Below are positions 37,263 to 49,367 of a DNA stretch of 64,000 bases, piece by piece (positions within the stretch are counted from its first letter, which is position 1; the number at the start of each line of letters is the position of its first letter). This DNA comes from Manis javanica (taxonomy: Eukaryota > Chordata > Mammalia > Pholidota > Manidae), in NCBI RefSeq assembly GCF_040802235.1, contig NC_133163.1, positions 69,801,501 through 69,865,500 on the forward strand, given 5' to 3'. The translations under genes and the position numbers were made by a program. The notes beneath the pieces were generated by a model that searched no databases, was not told where the DNA came from, and saw only the letters and a program-made list of their open reading frames with translations.

Positions 37263-39877
37263 TCAAGCCACTAACACTCCTTAACAATTCTTTTTAAAAG
37301 TAGAAATCAAAGTATGCTCCTGAGCAATGGAATTAGACTAGAAATAGCAGAAAGACAGAAAACCTCAAAATACTTGGATATTAAACAACACACTTCTAAA
37401 TAATACATGGGTCAAAGACAAGTATCAAAGAGTAAAAAATATTTCAAAGTAAATAAAACAAAATTTGTGGGACACACAAAAATCAGTACTTAGAGGAAAA
37501 CTTACTGCAATAAATCCATGTACTAGAAAATATCTAACAAGAAAAGATATACACCCTGGAAAAGAAAATAAATTCAAAGTAAACAGAAGAAAAGAATATA
37601 AATTAAAACAGAAATCAATGTAATTGAAAATAGGAAAACAAAGAGTGAAAATTTATAGAACCAAAAGCTGGTACTTGGAATAAAGAGATGTAATAAACCT
37701 CTAGCTAGTTTAACTGAAAAAAGAGAAAAAACACAAATTATTAGTATCAGAAATGAAAGACCAGCCATTATTTCTGATAGCATGAACATTAAAAGGAAAA
37801 TAAAGGAATATTATGAACAGGTCTATGCCCACAGATCTGATAACCTAGATGAAAAGTACCAAGTCCTTGAAAGACACTCTACCAAAATCCACACAAAGAA
37901 AAACAGAAAATCTGACTAGAGTTATATCTACTAAAGCAATTGAATAAATAATTAATGACCCTTCAAAACAGAAAGGACCAGATTCAGATGAGTTCACTGG
38001 TGAATTCTACCAAACATTTAAGGAAGAAATTATACCCACTCTCTACAATCTCTCACAGAATATGGAAACAGAACAAATATTTCTAATATTTATTATTAAT
38101 GTATTCATGTCTTTATATTTAACATTTTCTAATAAAAATTCATTCTATGCAGCCATAATTATTATTCAAATCAAAGATGTTACAAGAAAACAACAGACTA
38201 ATCTCTTTCATGAATACAGATGCAAAAATCCATAATAAAATATTAGCAAACTGAACCGTCAACAATGTATAAAATGAGTCATACACTAAACCAAGTAGTA
38301 ATTCCAGTTATGCAAGTTCAACATTCAGAAATCAATTAATTAATGTAATCCACTACATCAACAGACTAATGAAGAAAAATCATATGATCATATCAATAGA
38401 TGCAAAAAAAGGCATTTGAAAAAAATCCAGCATTCATGATAAAATCTCTCAGCAAACTAAAAGTAGAAGGGGACTTCCTCAATTCATTAAGTAACAGCTA
38501 CAAAAACACACACATGAACAAAAAAACCTCAAGCAAATACCAAACCTATTGGTGAGAAACTAAATATTTTCCTCTAAGATCAGGAACAAGGAAAAGATTT
38601 ACACTCCTCACAACTCCTTTTCAACATTGTACTGGAAGTCGTGGCAAATATTATAATAAAATAAAATAAAAGGAAGGAAGAAACAACACTGCTTTATTTG
38701 AAGATGACATGATTGTATAGAAATCAGAAAGATTCAAGAAAACCTACTTAAACTAATTATCAATTATAGCAAGGTAGAAGGATACAAGTTTAATATACAT
38801 CAATTGCTTTCTTAAATACTAGCAATGAATTTCTTAGAATTTGAAATTAAAAATGCAATAGCATTTACATTAGTACAAAAAGATGAAATGGTTAGGTATA
38901 ATCTGACAAAATATGTGCAAAAATCTATGAGGTAATTTACAATAAAGCTCTGATGAAAGAAACACAGAAGATTTAACAGAAATGGAGAATATTACATGTA
39001 TATGGACAGTCAGATTCAATATTATCAAGATTAGCAGTTCTTTCCAATTTGATTCAATGTAATCCCAATCCAAACCCAGCAAGTAAACTTCTGGATATTG
39101 ACAAAGTGAGTCTAAAGTCTTACATAAAGGCAAAAGACTCAAAAAAGTCAAAATAATATTGAAGAAGAACAAAGTTGGAGCACTAACACTACCAGCTTCA
39201 AGTCCTAGTTTAAAAACTACATTAATGAAACCAATGTGGTACTGGAGAAAGAAGAGAGACATACATTAATGGAAAATAAAACAAGTCTGGACATAGAACC
39301 AGACAAATATAGTCAACTGGTCTTCAACAAAGTAGCAAAGGCTATATAATGGAGAGGAGACCGTCTTTTCAAAAAATGATGCTGGACATCCACATACAAA
39401 AAAATTAATTTAGACACAGACCTTACACCTTAGCAAAGAGTAACTCAAAATGGGTTCTAGAAGTAAATGTTAAATGCAAAACCATAAACTCTTAGAAGAT
39501 AACAGGAGAAAATCTAGGTGGCCTTGGGTATGGTGATGATTTCTTAAGCACAACATCTAAAGCATGATCATACATGAAAAACTCTTAAAACTTCTCAAAA
39601 AGAAAACTACCAACCCAATTTAAAAATAGGCAAGAGATCTGAACAGACACCTCACCAAAGATGATACACAGATAGCAGTTAAGCATATGACTAGATGTTC
39701 ATCATTATATGTAATTTGGGAAATGTAAATTAAAACTACAGTGAGATACTACTACACATCTATTAGCATTGCTAATACCAAAAATACTGACAACACCAAA
39801 TGCTTATGAAGATGTGGAGCAACAGGAATTCTCATTCACTGTTGATGGGAATGCAAAATAGTACAGCCACTTTGGAA

Positions 39878-39894
39878 GAGTTTGGCAATTTCTT
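39878..39894 (+). repeat. Left target-site duplication of the inverted L1
   Basis: GAGTTTGGCAATTTCTT occurs here and at 41,018-41,034, a perfect 17-bp duplication of the host L1 sequence. Confidence 0.92.
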
Positions 39895-41017
39895 TCTTTT
39901 ATTTATTGAAGTATAGTTGATATGCAATCTTATATCGGTTTAAAGCATACAGCACAGTAGTTCAACAGTTACCAACATTATTAAATCTTCACCCCAACTA
40001 GTGTAATTACTATCTGTTAACATAGGACAATGTTACAGAATCATTGGCATAGATTTTTCATGCTGTACGATCATTCCTGTGACAAACTTATGGTATGATT
40101 GAGAATTTTTATTCCCTTTTATCCTCGCCAACCTACCATCCACCCATCCCAAGCCCTTCCCCATGGTAACCACCAGTCACTTTTCAGTATCTATTAGTCT
40201 ACTGTTATTTGTTCACTTTTTTTGTTTTTAAATTTCACAAATAAGTGAAATCGTATGGTATTTGTCTTTCTCAGCCTGGCTTATTTCACTTACATAATGC
40301 TCTCTAGGTCCATCCATGTTGTCACAAATGGCAGGATTTCTTTCTTTTTATTGTGTGATTAATTTTCCACTGTGTATATGTACCACCTTTTATTTATCCA
40401 TTCATTTACTGATAGACACTTTGATTGCTTCCATTCTTGGCTATTGTACATAGTGTGGCAATAAACATAAGTATGCATGTATCTTTTCAAATCACAGATT
40501 TTGGTTTCTTTGGGTAAATTCCTAGAAGTAGAATTACTGGGTCATATGGTATTTCTATATTTAGTTTATTGAGGAACCTCCACACTGCTTTCCACAGTGG
40601 GTACAGCAATTGACATTCCTACCAACACTGTAGGAGGGTTTCCTTTTCTCCACATCCTCACCAACACTTGTTATTTCTTGTCTTTTGGATAGTGGCCATT
40701 CTGACTGGTGTGAGGTGATATCTCATTGTGGTTTGATTTGCATTTCCTTGATGATTAGTGATGGGGAGCATCTTTTCATATGCCTGTTGACCACCTGTAT
40801 TTCTTAGGAATAATGTCTGTCCAGGTTCTCTGCTTTTATTAATTGGATTATTTGGGTTTATTTGGTGTTGAGGTGTATGAGTTCTTTATATATTTTGGAT
40901 GTTATCACATAAATCATTTATGAATGTGATAAGTCATTTATGAATGTATTCTCTCACAGCATAGGTTGCCTTTTTGTTCCGTTGATGGTGTCCTTTGCTG
41001 TACAGAAGCTTTTTAGT
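39895..41017 (-). mobile_element. 5'-truncated L1 inserted in reverse into the ancient L1
   Basis: It starts with a T-rich stretch and TTATTGAAGTATAGTTGATA, the reverse complement of an L1 3' end. It runs back through the 3' UTR and the ORF2 C-terminus (GGCCATTCTGACTGGTGTGA at about 40,692) and stops in ORF2 near CTTTGCTGTACAGAAGCTTT. It is about 1.1 kb, minus strand, flanked by a perfect 17-bp duplication. It is clearly younger than its host L1. Confidence 0.92.
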
Positions 41018-41034
41018 GAGTTTGGCAATTTCTT
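41018..41034 (+). repeat. Right target-site duplication of the inverted L1
   Basis: GAGTTTGGCAATTTCTT, identical to 39,878-39,894. The ancient L1 resumes immediately after it. Confidence 0.92.
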
Positions 41035-41725
41035 ACAAAACTTTTACCTTATGATCCAGCAATTACATTCCTTGTTATTTACTAAAAGGATTTCAAAATA
41101 AGGTCTACACAAAAAACCTTCACATTAATACTTAGAGGCATTTTATTCATAACTGCCAAAACTTGGAAGCAATCAAAATGTCTTTCAATAGAATCGTGGA
41201 TAAACAAATTCTGGTACATTCATAGGTGCAATGTTATTCCATAAAAATAAAAAGAAATGAGTTATTAATCCATGAAAAGACATGGAAGAACTTTAAATAT
41301 TAAGTGAAAGAAACCAATCTGAAAAGGCAACATACTGTATGATTCCAAGTATATGACATTCTGGAAAAGGTCTAACTATAGAGGAAGTGAAAGGATTACT
41401 GGTTGTCAAGAGTTCATGTGGAGAGAGTGAGTGATTAATAGGTAGAGCACAGGGGAAATTTAGGGCAATGAAATTATTCTGTATTATCCTACTGATACAT
41501 ATCATTACATGTTTGTTAAAAGACATAGAATGTACAATACAAAAAGTGAACCTAATGTAACAATGTTGGTAATGTATCAATACTGGTTCTCTTATAAATG
41601 ATGTGCTATTCTAAAGATATTAATAAAGGAGAACTGGGGGTAAGGGAAGTAGGTAATTAGAACTCTTAATTTCCATTCATTTTTTTTAAACCTAAAACTG
41701 CTCAATAAACAGAGTATATTAATTA

Positions 41726-42312
41726 AAATGAGAGATATGCACTATATTCAGGGCTTACAATGCTAGCAACATACACAGGACATTACAGAAAAAGCAATGG
41801 CAGTAGAAAAAGCAAGGACAGATAAATGGTGAGACAGAGGTACTAGTAAATGTCTCTAGAGGGGATGGTATCTGAATTTATCCATGACAATGAAATGAGT
41901 TTATCTATGGGGAGGAAATAGCAGGTACAAGGAACATTATGAGCATTAGAAACAAGAGATCATCTCAGTGGGTGGTCTTCCTGGAGTATGACATGATACA
42001 GAGTGATGAAAACCACATTTGGAGGTGTTAGCAGAGACCACTTGCCTCAGAGCCTTATTTGTCTTGTAAAAAAGGCTGAGCCTTCTACAGATAATGAAGG
42101 CAATGTCTGAATTTGTTCAGGGAAGTGGCATGATGTATTGAAGGCATTCAAGTTATGTGGGCTTTATGTCAGGATTCCCAGGCATTCAAGTTATGTGAGT
42201 TTTCTGTCAGGATTCCTGGAAATTCCTTGGGTTAATAGTTTTTAGAAATGAGCATAGGCATAAAGAACAGAGTATTGGGGTATGGAGTTGCTACAGGGTT
42301 GCCCTATCAAAT
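41726..42312. other. Unique non-coding sequence between L1s
   Basis: No gene. A 38-bp unit (starting GGCATTCAAGTTATGTG) is tandemly duplicated at 42,143-42,180 and 42,181-42,218. Confidence 0.55.
42143..42218 (+). repeat. Two-copy 38-bp tandem duplication
   Basis: Both units begin GGCATTCAAGTTATGTG and end TGTCAGGATTCC plus two bases, with a few substitutions between them. Confidence 0.8.
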
Positions 42313-42332
42313 ATAAAGAATAGAGTCTTTTA
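42313..42332 (+). repeat. Left target-site duplication of L1 copy 2
   Basis: ATAAAGAATAGAGTCTTTTA corresponds to ATAAGAATGCAGTCTTTTA at 59,048-59,066, with one indel and two substitutions. The match links the two ends of copy 2 across the 8.7-kb nested insertion. Confidence 0.78.
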
Positions 42333-43143
42333 GGGGATGGAGCCATGAGTAGAGTAGCGGAAATCTCCTCAGAAAACCACATATATTTTTGAAAAAACAA
42401 CAAAGACAACTCTTCCTAAAAGAGAGACCAGAAGACACAGGACAACATCCAGACCACATGCACACATGCGAGAAACCAGTGCCTCGCGAAGGGGGTAAGA
42501 TACAAGCCCCAGCCCAGCAGGACCCAAGCGCCCCTACCCCCAGCTCCCAGAGGGAGGAGAGGAGTCTGAACAGGGAGGGAGAGAGAGCCCAGGACTGCTA
42601 AACACCCAGCCGAAGCCATCCACACCAGAGTGCAGACACAGTTCATGTGTGGGGTCCTGGATACTAGGGAAACAGGGCAGCAGGACCGGTGAGCGGATCC
42701 CCACAGCCGGCACCCTGGGGACAAAGAAAAGTGAGTGGTTTTTGGAATTCTTAAAGGGACAGGGACCCCACTGCCAGACGGAAGCATCCTGGGACACTTA
42801 GTCCAGCAGCAGGGAATCTAGGGAACCCTGGGCACTCTAACCCCCTGGGCAGCAGGGAGCTTGGAGGACCCTCATGGAGATAAATAGCCTCCCGGCCGCT
42901 CCCCCTCCAACACGGCTCCACCATATCTGCGCAGCAGCCTGAGGCAAGCCACACCCACAGCAAGAGAGGAGATAAACTCCCATAGCGGCTGGGGAGGAAT
43001 AAGAAGCCCTGTCTGTGCAGAGCTGCCCAGCACAAGCCACTAGAGGTTGCTGTTCTCCCAGGAGAGGAAGGCCACAAACCAACAAGAAGGAAAGTTCTTC
43101 CAGCCTGTCACTCGTGCCAGCTCTGAAAACTATCTCTATCACC
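42333..43143 (+). promoter_or_regulatory. L1 copy 2 5' UTR, YY1 site deleted
   Basis: It starts GGGGATGGAGCC and passes directly to ATGAGTAGAGTAGCGG. The AAGATGGCGGC present in copies 1 and 3 is missing. Only about one monomer unit is present (CTGGATACTAGGGAAACAGG near 42,656). The distal segment with GAGATAAATAGCCTCC (about 42,877) is conserved. Confidence 0.72.
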
Positions 43144-44000
43144 ATGAAAGGCAAAATTTCAGGCAGACCAAGATCACAGAGATAACACCTGAGAAGGAGA
43201 CAGACCTAACTAGACTTCCTGAAAAAGAATTCAAAACAAAAATCAGAAACATGCTGATGGAGATGCAGAGAAATATGCAAGAGCAATGGGATGAAGTCTG
43301 GAGGGAGATTACAGATGCCCGGAAATAGATTACAGAAGTGAAACAAACTCTGGAAGGATTTATGAGCAGAATGGATAAGATGCAAGAGGCCATTGGTGGA
43401 ATAGAAACCAGAGAACACGAACGCATAGAAGCTGACATAGAGAGAGATAAAAGGCTCTCCAGGAATGAAACAATATTAAGAGAACTGTGTGACCAATCCA
43501 AAAGGAACAATATCTGTATTATAGGGGTACCAGAAGAAGAAGAGAGAGAAAAAGGGGTAGAAAGTGTCTTTGAAGAAATAATTGCTGAAAACTTCCTCAA
43601 ACTGGGGGAGGAAATAATCGAACAGACGACGGAAATACACAGCACTCCCAACAGAAAGGACCCAAGGAGGACAATACCAAGACACATAATAAATAAAATG
43701 GCAAAGATCAAGGACAAGGCAAGAGTTTTAAAGGCAGCTAGAGAGAAAAAGGTCACCTATAAAGGAAAACCCATCAGGCTATCATCAGACTTCTCAACAG
43801 AAACCTTACAGGCCAGAAGAGAATGGCATGATATATTTAATGCAATGAAATAGAAGGGCCTTGAACCAAGGATACTGTATCCAGCATGATTATCATTTAA
43901 ATATGAAGGAGGGATTAAACAATTCCCAGACAAGCAAAAGTTGAGGGAATTTGCCTCCCACAAACAACCTCTACAGGGTATTTTAGAGGGACTGTTCTAG
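43144..44000 (+). pseudogene. L1 ORF1 remnant (copy 2)
   Basis: The ATG at 43,144 is followed at once by a 1-bp loss in the A-run (ATGAAAGGC against ATGAAAAGGC), so the start is out of frame with the body. An in-frame TAG interrupts the coiled coil near 43,326. An open block at 43,338-43,853 (171 codons) keeps the end of the coiled coil, the RRM-like domain (NICIIGVPEEEEREKG) and most of the C-terminal domain, up to a TAG replacing a Gln codon near 43,851. The natural stop is 43,998-44,000. Confidence 0.88.
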
Positions 44001-44314
44001 ATGGGAGCCCTCCTAAGGCTAAATAGATGTCACCAGAGCAAATAAAATCACAGCAAAGAAAGCAGACCAATCAAATACTAACTAAAGTCAAAAAATAAAA
44101 TGAACTACCCACTAAAATCAGTTAAAGGAAACATGAACCAGCACAGAATAAAACAACCAACATATAAAGAATGGAGGAGGAGGAATAAGAAGGGAGAGAA
44201 GAAAAGAATCTCCAGACAGTATATATAACAGCTCAATAAGTGAGCTAAATTAGGCAGTAAGATACTAAAGAAGCTAACCTTGAACCTTTGGTAACCACGA
44301 ATCTAAAGCCTGCA

Positions 44315-47300
44315 ATGGCAATAAGTACATATCTTTCAGTAGTCACCCTACATGTAAATGGACTGAAAGCACCAATTAAAAGACAAAGAGTAATAAAATG
44401 TAAAAAAGCAAGACCTATATATATTCTGCTTACAAGAAACTCACCTCAAACCCAAAGACATGCATAGACTAACAGTCAAGGGATGGAAAAACATATTTCA
44501 GGCAAACAACAGAGAGAAGAAAGTAGGGGTTGCAGTACTAGTATCAGACTAAATAGACTTCAAAACAAAGAAAGTAACAAGAGATTAAGAAGGACATTAC
44601 ATAATGATAAAGGGCTCAGTCCAACAAGAGGATATAACCATTCTAAACATATATGCACCCAAGACAGAAGCACCAGCATATGTGGAACAAATACTAACAG
44701 AACTAAAGGGGGAAATAGAATGCAATGCATTCATTTTAGGAGACTTCAGCACACCACTCACCCCAAAGGATATATCCACTGGGCAGAAAATAAGTAAGGA
44801 CACGGAAACACTGAACAACACACTAGAACAGATGGACCTAACAGATATCTATAGAACTCTACATCCAAAAGCAACAGGATATACATTCTTCTCAAGTGCC
44901 CATGGAACATTCTCCAGAATAGACCACATAGTAGGTCACAAAAAAGAGCCTCAGTAAATTCCAAAAATTGAAATTCTACCAACCAACTTTTCAGACCTCA
45001 AAGGTATAAAACTACAAATAAATTCTACAAAGAAAACAAAAAGGCTCACAAACACATAGAGGCTTAACAACATGCTCCTAATCAATGGATCAATGAACAA
45101 ATTAAAATAGAGATCAAGGAATATATGGAAACAAATGACCACAACAACACAAACCCCCAACTTCTGTGGGATACAGTGAAAGCAGCCATAAGAGGAAAGT
45201 ATATAGCTTTCCAGGCACACTTGAAGAAGGAAGAACAATCCCAAATGAATAGTCTAACATCACAATTATCAAAATTGGAAAAAGAAGAACAAATGAGGCC
45301 TAAAGTCAGCAGAAGGAGGGACATAATAAAGATCAGAGAAGAAATAAACAAAATTGAGAAGAATAAAACAATAGCAAAAATCAATGAAACCAAGAGCTGG
45401 TCCTTTGAGAAAATAAACAAAATAGATAAGCCTCTAGCCAAACTTATTAAGAGAAAAAGAGAATCAACACAAATCAACAGAATCAGAAATGAGAATGGAA
45501 AAATCACAACAGATTCCTCAGAAATACAAAGAATTATTAAAGACTACTATGAAAACCTATATTCCAACAAGCTGGAAAACCTAGAAGAAATGGACAACTT
45601 CATAGAAAAATACAACCTCCCAAGATGGACCAAGGAAGAAACACAAAAGCTAAACAAACCAATTACGAGCAAAGAAATTGAAACAGTAATCAAAAAACTA
45701 CCCATGAACAAAGCACCCGGGCCAGAAGGATTTACCTCGGAATTTTATCAGACACACAGAGAAGACATAATACCCATTCCCCTTAAAGTTTTCCAAAAAA
45801 TAGAAGAGGAGGGAACACTCCCAAACTCATTCTCTGAAGCCAACATTACACTAATACCAAAACCAGGCAAAGACCCCACCAAAAAAGAAAATTACAGACC
45901 AATATCCCTGATGAATGTAGATGCAAAAATACTTAAAAAAATATTAGCAAACTGAATTCAAAAGTATATCAAAAGGATCATACACCATGACGAAGTGGGA
46001 TTCATTCCAGGGATGCAAGGAAGGTACAACATTCAAAAATCCATCAACATCATCCACCACATCAACAAAAAGAAAGACAAAAACCACATGTTCATCTCCA
46101 TAGATGCTGAAAAAGCATTTGACAGAATTCAACATCCATTCATGATAAAAACTCAGAAAAATGGGTATAGAGGGCAAGTACCTCAACATAATAAAGGCCA
46201 TATATGATAAACCCACAGCCAACATTATACTGAACAGAGAGAAGCTGAAATCTTTTCCTCTGAGATCAGGAACAAGACAGGGATGCCCACTCTCCCCACT
46301 GTTATTTAACATAGTACTTGAGGTCCTAGCCATGGCAATTAGACAAAACAAAGAAGTACAAGGAATCCAGATTGGTAAAGAAGAAGTTAAACTGTCACTC
46401 TTTGCAGATGACATGATATTGTACATAAAAAACCCTAAAGACTCCACTCCAAAAATACTAGAACTGATATCAGAATACAGCAAAGATGCAGGATACAAAA
46501 TTAACACACAAAAATCTATGGCTTTCCTATACACTAACAATAAACCAATAGAAAGAGAATTCAGGACAACAACTCCATTCACAATTGCATCAAAAAGAAT
46601 AAAATACCTAGGAATAAACCTAACCAAGGAAGTGAAAGACCTATACCCTGAAAACTACAAGTCACTCTTAAGAGAAATTAAAGGGGACACTAACAAATGG
46701 AAACTCATCCCATGTTCTTGGCTAGGAAGAATTAATATTGTCAAAATGGCCATCTTGCCCAAAGCATTATACAGACTTGATGCAATCCCTATCAAATTAC
46801 CAGCAAAATTCTTCAATTAACTGGAATAGATAGTTCAAAAATTCATATGGAAACACCAAAGACCCCAAATAACCAAAGCAATCCTGAGAAAGAAGAATAA
46901 AGTAGGGGGAATCTCACTCCCCAACTTTAAGCTCCACTAAAAAGCCATAGTAATCAAGACAGTTTGGTACTGGCACAAGAACAGAGCCACAGACCAGTGG
47001 AACAGATCAGAGACTCCAGACATTAACCCAAACATATATGGTCAATTAATATTGGATAAAGGAGCCATGGACATACAATGGGGAAATGACAGTCTCTTCA
47101 ACATATGGTGCTGGTAAAACTGGACAGCTACATGTAGGAGAATGAAACTGGACCATTGTCTAACCCCATACACAAAAATAAATTCGAAATGGATCAAAGA
47201 CCTGAATGTAAGTCATGAAACCATAAAACTCTTAGAAAAAAACATAGGCAAAAAATCTCTTAGACATAAACATGAGTGACCTCTTCTTGAACACATCTCC

Positions 47301-48127
47301 CTGGCCAAGGAAAACAAAAGCAAAAATGAACATGTGGGACTATATTAAGCTGAAAAGCTTCTGTACAGCAAAAGACACCATCAATAGAACAAAAAGGTAC
47401 CCTACAGTATGGGAGAATATATTTGTAAATGACAGATCTGATAAAGGCTTGACATCCAAAATATATAAAGAGCTCACTCACCTCAACAAACAAAAAACAA
47501 ATAATCCAGTTAAAAAATGGGCAGAGGAACTGAAAAGACAGTTCTCCAAAAAAGAAATTCAGATGGCCAACAGACACATGGAAAGATGCTCCACATCGCT
47601 AGTTATCAGAGAAATGCAAATTAAAACCACAATGAGATATCACCTAACACCAGTAAGGATGGCTACCATCCAAAGTCAAACACAAGAAATGTTGGCGAGT
47701 TTGTGGGGAAAGGGGAACCCTCCTACACTGCTGGTGGGAATGTAAATTAGTTCAACCATTGTGAAAAGCAGTAGGGAGATTCCTCAAAATGCTCAAAATA
47801 GACTTACCATTTGACCCAGGAATTCCACTCCTAGGAATTTACCCTAAGAATGCAGCACTCCAGTTTGAAAAAGACAGATGAACCCCTATGTTTATTGCAG
47901 CACTATTTACAATAGCCAAGAATTGGAAGCAACCTAAATGTCCATCAGTAGATGACTGGATAAAGAGGATGTGGTACATATACACAATGGAATATTATTC
48001 AGCCATAAGAAAACAAATCCTACCATTTGCGTAAACATGGATGGAGCTAGAGGGTATTATGCTCAGTGAAATAAGCCAAGTGGAGAAAGACAGATACCAA
48101 ATGATTTCACTCATCTGCAGAGTGTAA
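44315..48127 (+). pseudogene. L1 ORF2 remnant (copy 2)
   Basis: The expected ATG is at 44,315 and the natural TAA at 48,125-48,127. Surviving open blocks are the endonuclease part 44,604-44,957 (ILGDFSTPLTPKD, Asn changed to Ser), 45,125-45,955 up to the reverse-transcriptase N-terminus, 46,161-46,820 with FADDMILYI (near 46,403), and 47,272-47,745. A frameshift before the C-terminal Cys-rich motif and several stops inactivate it. Confidence 0.9.
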
Positions 48128-48487
48128 GAACAAAGAAAAACTGAAGGAACAAAACAGCAGCAGAATCACAGAATCCAAGAATGGTCTAACAGGTACCAAA
48201 GGGAAAAAGGGACTGGGGAGGATGGGTGGGTAGGCAAGGATAAGGGGGAGAAAGAAGAAAAGGGGTATTATGATTAGCATGCATAATGTGGGGGGTGGGA
48301 GAAAAGGGTGGGCTGTGCAACACAGAGAAGACAAGTAGTGATTCTACAATATTTTGCTATGCTGATGGACAGTGATTGTAATGGGGTTTGTGGGGGGAAG
48401 TTGGTATAGGGGAGAGCCTAGTAAACATAATATTCTTCATGTAATTGTAGAGTAATGATAACAAAAAAAAAAAAAAGAGAAAGGAAA
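48128..48487 (+). other. L1 copy 2 3' UTR with internal A-rich tract
   Basis: G-rich L1 3' UTR followed by an A-rich tract (48,463-48,487). As in copies 1 and 3, no AATAAA precedes this tract and retroviral sequence follows it. Confidence 0.8.
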
Positions 48488-49078
48488 GGGGGATTACTCC
48501 CTGATGGGATAAAACTAACTGCAAATCAACGATTAATGCATGCTTTACATGTCCTTAATTTTGATCTTTTTAAGGGTGTCAAATTATCAGCTATGGAAGG
48601 TCATTTTTCTGATAATATTCATTTCTCTTAAAAAAAAAAGCAGTTCCTGTGTGATGATCTCCCATAGGTTCTTCACAATGGTATAAAGGGCATATCAAAG
48701 TGTGGGCAAAGGGTTTTTTTTGTGTTTACACAGAGGATCAAAGCCTAATTTGGCTAACCAGAAAATGAACTAAGATACGATATGAAGAAGAACTTCCAAC
48801 ATCAACATCCTCTGGAAGTCATTCCAGAAGATGTTCATCAAAAAACTTCAACAAAGATCCTGGCACTGTTGCAGTTGTAGCTGCATTCATCCACCGGTTC
48901 CTAGACTTACCATTGGAATGAAGAAGGAGATATCTAAGCTGGCCTGTGCATACAGTAAAACAACAAATTTGACTGGATCTATACTGTTGGAACTCAACCA
49001 AGAATTAGGAGAAGTGCAAGTTGTAGTGCTCCAAAATCATGCGACTATAGACTATCTACTGTTAAAAGAACATATGGG
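48488..49078 (+). mobile_element. ERV tail of L1 copy 2, first part
   Basis: Collinear with 55,981-56,590 of copy 3. It contains a second short A-run (48,630-48,639) and an env transmembrane remnant open for about 80 codons from 48,831. It is cut by L1 copy 3 at 49,078. The rest is at 57,802-59,017. Confidence 0.85.
49064..49078 (+). repeat. Left target-site duplication of L1 copy 3
   Basis: AAAAGAACATATGGG is identical to 57,802-57,816. It is preceded by TT, giving the TT/AAAA site preferred by L1 endonuclease. The last G bases could belong to either the target or the L1 5' end. Confidence 0.93.
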
Positions 49079-49367
49079 GGCGGAGCCAAGATGGCGGCGT
49101 GAGTAGAGCAGTGGAAATCTCCTCCCAAAAACACATAGAGCTATGAAAATATAACAAAGAAAAATCTTCCTAAAATAGAGACCACAGGACACAGGACAAC
49201 ATCCAGACCACATCCACACTTGCAAGAACCCAGCGCCTTGTGAAGGGGGTAAGATACAAGCCCCAGCCCGGCGGGACCCGAGCGCCCCTCCCCCCGGCTC
49301 CCGGCGGGTGGAGAGAAACCGGAGAGGTTTTTTTTTTTTTTTTTTTGGCGAGCGCTTTTTGGAAGCC

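Larger units (their letters stand above)
34390..41725 (+). mobile_element. Ancient near-full-length L1 carrying two later insertions
   Basis: The 5' part (about 34,390-35,160) looks like the 5' UTR of an old L1M, starting near CTGGTTTCTGGTCTGGTGCA. An ORF1 remnant follows (35,160-36,000) and an ORF2 remnant from about 36,470 (ATTTTAAATATTAATGGTCT, the endonuclease start). A reverse-transcriptase box survives near 38,697 as LFEDDMI, with Glu for Ala. The C-terminal part and 3' UTR end near 41,690-41,725 (CCTAAAACTGCTCAATAAAC). Stops and indels are everywhere. It is interrupted at 37,078-37,262 and at 39,895-41,017. The 5' boundary is uncertain. Confidence 0.7.

Noticed and set aside
43139-43756. 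Long minus-strand frames opposite L1 ORF1 (also near 5,516-6,133 and 50,865-51,356)
   Set aside because: They are mirror frames of the ORF1 coding strand, Leu/Ser/Phe-rich as expected for the complement of Lys/Glu-rich codons.
48831-49106. 91-codon frame as a domesticated envelope (syncytin-like) gene
   Set aside because: It covers only a short part of the transmembrane subunit, runs into the nested L1, and its counterparts in copies 1 and 3 are broken. There is no surface subunit and no sign of conservation as a gene.
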